9,346 nt of DNA from Bacteroidota bacterium (GTDB lineage Bacteria > Bacteroidota > Bacteroidia > Flavobacteriales > Schleiferiaceae), in NCBI GenBank assembly GCA_003023665.1, contig PXYR01000067.1:1-9346 (forward strand), read 5' to 3'. The translations under genes were made by a program, and so were the position numbers. The notes under the pieces are model-generated. The model was given only the letters and a program-made list of their open reading frames with translations, was not told the DNA's origin and searched no databases. Below, piece after piece: positions 7,302-9,346 of this stretch. Numbering within the stretch: position 1 is the stretch's first letter; the number at the start of each line of letters is the position of its first letter.

Positions 7302-8930
7302 ATGGAATTCAAAAAGTACATAACTTTAGCAAGCTTTGCAGCTTTTATTTTATTCACTATAACCTGCACCTCAACTGCAGATATTGATCTAGAGCCGCAA
7401 AAAATTACGATTCTGCAAACGGCAGATATTCATGGTCAAGTATACCCACATTCCGAGCTATTTTTCAATGAGGGCGAAATCAGTTACAAAACGTTAGGAG
7501 GCCTTGCAAACATGAAGACCTTGTTCAATGAAGAGCGGTCTTTAAATCCCAATACGATTATTCTTGATGGAGGAGACCTCATTCAAGGTAGCGCTATAGC
7601 AGCCCTTTCTGAAGGTTCTGCATTTAGCTCCATAGTAAAGGCTATGAATTACGATTTTTTAATCCCTGGCAACTGGGAGGTCGTTTACGGAAAGGAACAA
7701 ATGATGAATGTGATGAAAGGGTATGAAACGCCTGTAATCACCGCAAACATGTACCATGAAAACGGTAAACGTCCTATTTTCCCACAATACTTTATCAAAG
7801 AAGTAGGAAACACAAAGCTTGGCTTTCTCTCGTATAACGATCCAGAAGTTCCCATCCGGCAAAATCCTACATTTTCTGAAGGACTCGATTTCGATCCCAT
7901 CTTAGAGAACTTAGAGCAACTTGTCAATGAATTAAAAGATGAAAAAGGCGTAGATATCCTCTTTCTGGTTACGCACATTGGAATTAGCAAGCAATTTGAT
8001 TTGGCCAATAACCCGGCCTTAGGCAGAATTGATTATGTCTTTGGTAACGATACCCACGAACGAATTCGCAAACCCCTTCAGGCAAATCATGCCCGAGTCA
8101 CGGAACCGGGAGCCTTTGCTTCTTTTGTAGGGAAAATGGTTCTTGAAGTTCAAAACGGCACCATCCTTAAAGAGGATTATGAGCTGTTGGAGGTGGATCC
8201 TTTAAAATACAAGAAGGATTCTCTGGTGGCTGCTGTGATTGAAGAAGCGATTGCCCCGTATGAAGAGGAAATAGAGCAGGTTTTGGGTTATACAAAAACT
8301 CCTCTCTACCGTTATTTTGTGGTTGAAAATCCCATGGATAACTTTATAACAGATGCTTCTATGTGGAAAAATGATGTAGATATTGCTCTTAGTAATGGTT
8401 TTCGTTTTAGTCCGCCAATTGTGCCTAATGAAACTGGAGTTGCTCCAATCACCCGAGGCGACCTTTGGAAGATGCTTCCAGTCAATGAGAAAGTTAAAAT
8501 TGGTAAAGCCAGTGGTCAACAAATTAAAGATTGGTTAGAAAAAGAGCTGCATAATGTATTCGCAGAAAACCCTCAGGAACGGTTTGGAGGATGGGTTGTT
8601 CGATTCTCAGGAATGCAACTCACATTCAATGCGCTGGCAGATAAAGGAGAACGGGTAAAGGACATTATTATTCAAGGCGAGCCCATTGATTTGAGCAAAC
8701 TTTATACAATGTCTGCGTGCAGACGAGAGGGAGAGCCATTGAGCACCTTATGCCGAATGAAGGGAACTGTTGAAACAGTTGTCATGGATTATACCATTCA
8801 TGACCTAATTGAAGAGTATCTTGCAGTACACGACACTATCATGCCCGTTCGTGATGGTCGTGCTGTTGCATTAGATTTAGGCGACAATGTTTTATCACAA
8901 TTACCAGGAACTGATTATCATTTCCACTAA
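7302..8930 (+). CDS. Exported SoxB-like metallophosphoesterase / 5'-nucleotidase family protein
   Basis: A 542-residue, two-domain protein of UshA/SoxB size. Residues 1-22 are an export signal ending in Cys22; the lipobox is poor (TIT-C), so lipid anchoring is uncertain. The N-terminal metallophosphoesterase domain shows D42-x-H44, GGD92, GN124W125E126, TH225 and DTH252. The C-terminal domain (about 325-530) is the 5'-nucleotidase C-terminal type. Two features favour the SoxB branch over nucleotidases: Trp125 replaces the catalytic His of GNH[DE], and SNGFRF (364-369) replaces NGGGIR. 'FGGWVVRFSGMQLTF' also resembles the SoxB C-terminal segment. SoxB hydrolyses sulfate from sulfur bound to the SoxYZ carrier in the periplasm. 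The mature protein has only two cysteines, 473 and 484. The ATG at 7302 directly follows an in-frame TAA (7293-7295). The DsrE-like gene follows after 9 bases. Superfamily certain; thiosulfohydrolase role inferred. Confidence 0.85.
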   Translation: MEFKKYITLASFAAFILFTITCTSTADIDLEPQKITILQTADIHGQVYPHSELFFNEGEISYKTLGGLANMKTLFNEERSLNPNTIILDGGDLIQGSAIAALSEGSAFSSIVKAMNYDFLIPGNWEVVYGKEQMMNVMKGYETPVITANMYHENGKRPIFPQYFIKEVGNTKLGFLSYNDPEVPIRQNPTFSEGLDFDPILENLEQLVNELKDEKGVDILFLVTHIGISKQFDLANNPALGRIDYVFGNDTHERIRKPLQANHARVTEPGAFASFVGKMVLEVQNGTILKEDYELLEVDPLKYKKDSLVAAVIEEAIAPYEEEIEQVLGYTKTPLYRYFVVENPMDNFITDASMWKNDVDIALSNGFRFSPPIVPNETGVAPITRGDLWKMLPVNEKVKIGKASGQQIKDWLEKELHNVFAENPQERFGGWVVRFSGMQLTFNALADKGERVKDIIIQGEPIDLSKLYTMSACRREGEPLSTLCRMKGTVETVVMDYTIHDLIEEYLAVHDTIMPVRDGRAVALDLGDNVLSQLPGTDYHFH

Positions 8931-8939
8931 AAAAAAATT

Positions 8940-9346
8940 ATGAGAAAATTACTTTTCACACTTTTCCTAATTGGGGGCTTTATAGCACCACAGCAAGTTT
9001 CTGCTCAAGAGCAAGAGGATATTCACAATTATTTTGTCTTAACCAGGAAGCTCGAACAATTAAGAGCAATCTCTTTTGCCGCGGGAGACCTTTCTGAAAT
9101 GGACGGCATGAGTTATGGTGAATTCAAAGTAATCATATGCGGTCAAGCTGTTAGAGAGTTTTCGAAAAATGATGAATTGGAAGAAATTCTTTTAAAGGCA
9201 GAGGAAAATGGTATTCAGTTAATTGCATGTGGATTCTCACTTAAAAAATTCGGAATTAGCCCCGAATCTATTCCTGAGAATATGCAGGTTGTTGAGAACG
9301 GACTTGTTTTAGGATTCAACCTTCAAAAAGAAGGCTATCATAGTAT
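8940..9346 (+). CDS. Exported DsrE/DsrF-like protein, 3' end outside window
   Basis: The frame is open from the ATG at 8940 to the window end, giving 135 complete codons and no stop. Residues 1-22 are a Sec signal peptide (MRKLLFTLFLIGGFIAPQQV then SAQ), with likely cleavage before Gln23. The mature part shows the DsrE/DsrF-like alpha/beta pattern: strand 'FKVIICG' (Cys67), a Glu/Lys-rich helix, strand 'IQLIACGFSLKKFGI' (Cys97), then 'ENMQVVENGLVLGFNLQKEGY', close to the usual family end. DsrE-type proteins carry sulfur on a conserved Cys; Cys97 in 'ACGFSL' is the best candidate. Most known sulfur-relay members are cytoplasmic, but exported DsrE-like proteins also occur. The start is 9 bases after the SoxB-like stop, preceded by an A-rich spacer, so the two genes are surely cotranscribed. 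Fold assignment is good; exact subfamily and partner are unknown. Confidence 0.8.
   Translation, partial: MRKLLFTLFLIGGFIAPQQVSAQEQEDIHNYFVLTRKLEQLRAISFAAGDLSEMDGMSYGEFKVIICGQAVREFSKNDELEEILLKAEENGIQLIACGFSLKKFGISPESIPENMQVVENGLVLGFNLQKEGYHS

Noticed and set aside
8202..8522. 106-codon minus-strand frame inside the SoxB-like gene
   Set aside because: It is a shadow of a gene with conserved motifs on the plus strand; no independent support.

Overview
The window most likely comes from a member of the Bacteroidota, probably Flavobacteriia. Four things point there: the gene order TPR protein, DUF4292 lipoprotein, EnvC-type LytM protein; a perfect TAnnTTTG -7 promoter element in front of yicC; A/T-rich translation starts with almost no Shine-Dalgarno sequences; and moderately AT-rich DNA. 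No RNA gene, CRISPR array, insertion sequence or phage gene is visible. Coding density is very high. The only non-coding gap above 100 bases is the divergent intergenic region at 7116-7301.

Region 1 (1-4540, + strand) is a tightly packed run of five genes separated by 8, -1, 10 and 3 bases. They are a TPR protein (its 5' part lies outside the window), a DUF4292 lipoprotein, an EnvC-like murein hydrolase activator, a small ArsC/Spx-fold thioredoxin-like protein and a ten-helix EamA/DMT transporter. The first three are envelope genes often found together in Bacteroidota. The last two look like passengers on the same transcript.

Region 2 (4541-5437, +) is yicC with its own promoter. Its usual partner gmk does not follow. 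Instead yicC runs into a convergent gene, and the two stop codons overlap by four bases.

Region 3 (7115 down to 5434, - strand) is a two-gene ABC exporter, ATPase then ABC-2 permease, coupled by an ATGA overlap.

Region 4 (7302-9346, +) is read divergently from the exporter. It holds an exported two-domain metallophosphoesterase/5'-nucleotidase-family enzyme whose motifs look more like the thiosulfohydrolase SoxB than a true nucleotidase: GNWE instead of GNH[DE], and SNGFRF instead of NGGGIR. Nine bases later comes the start of an exported DsrE/DsrF-like sulfur-relay protein, cut by the window end. Together they suggest the beginning of an extracytoplasmic sulfur-compound operon continuing to the right. 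This is the most interesting part of the window. The sulfur function is inferred from motifs and context, not demonstrated.
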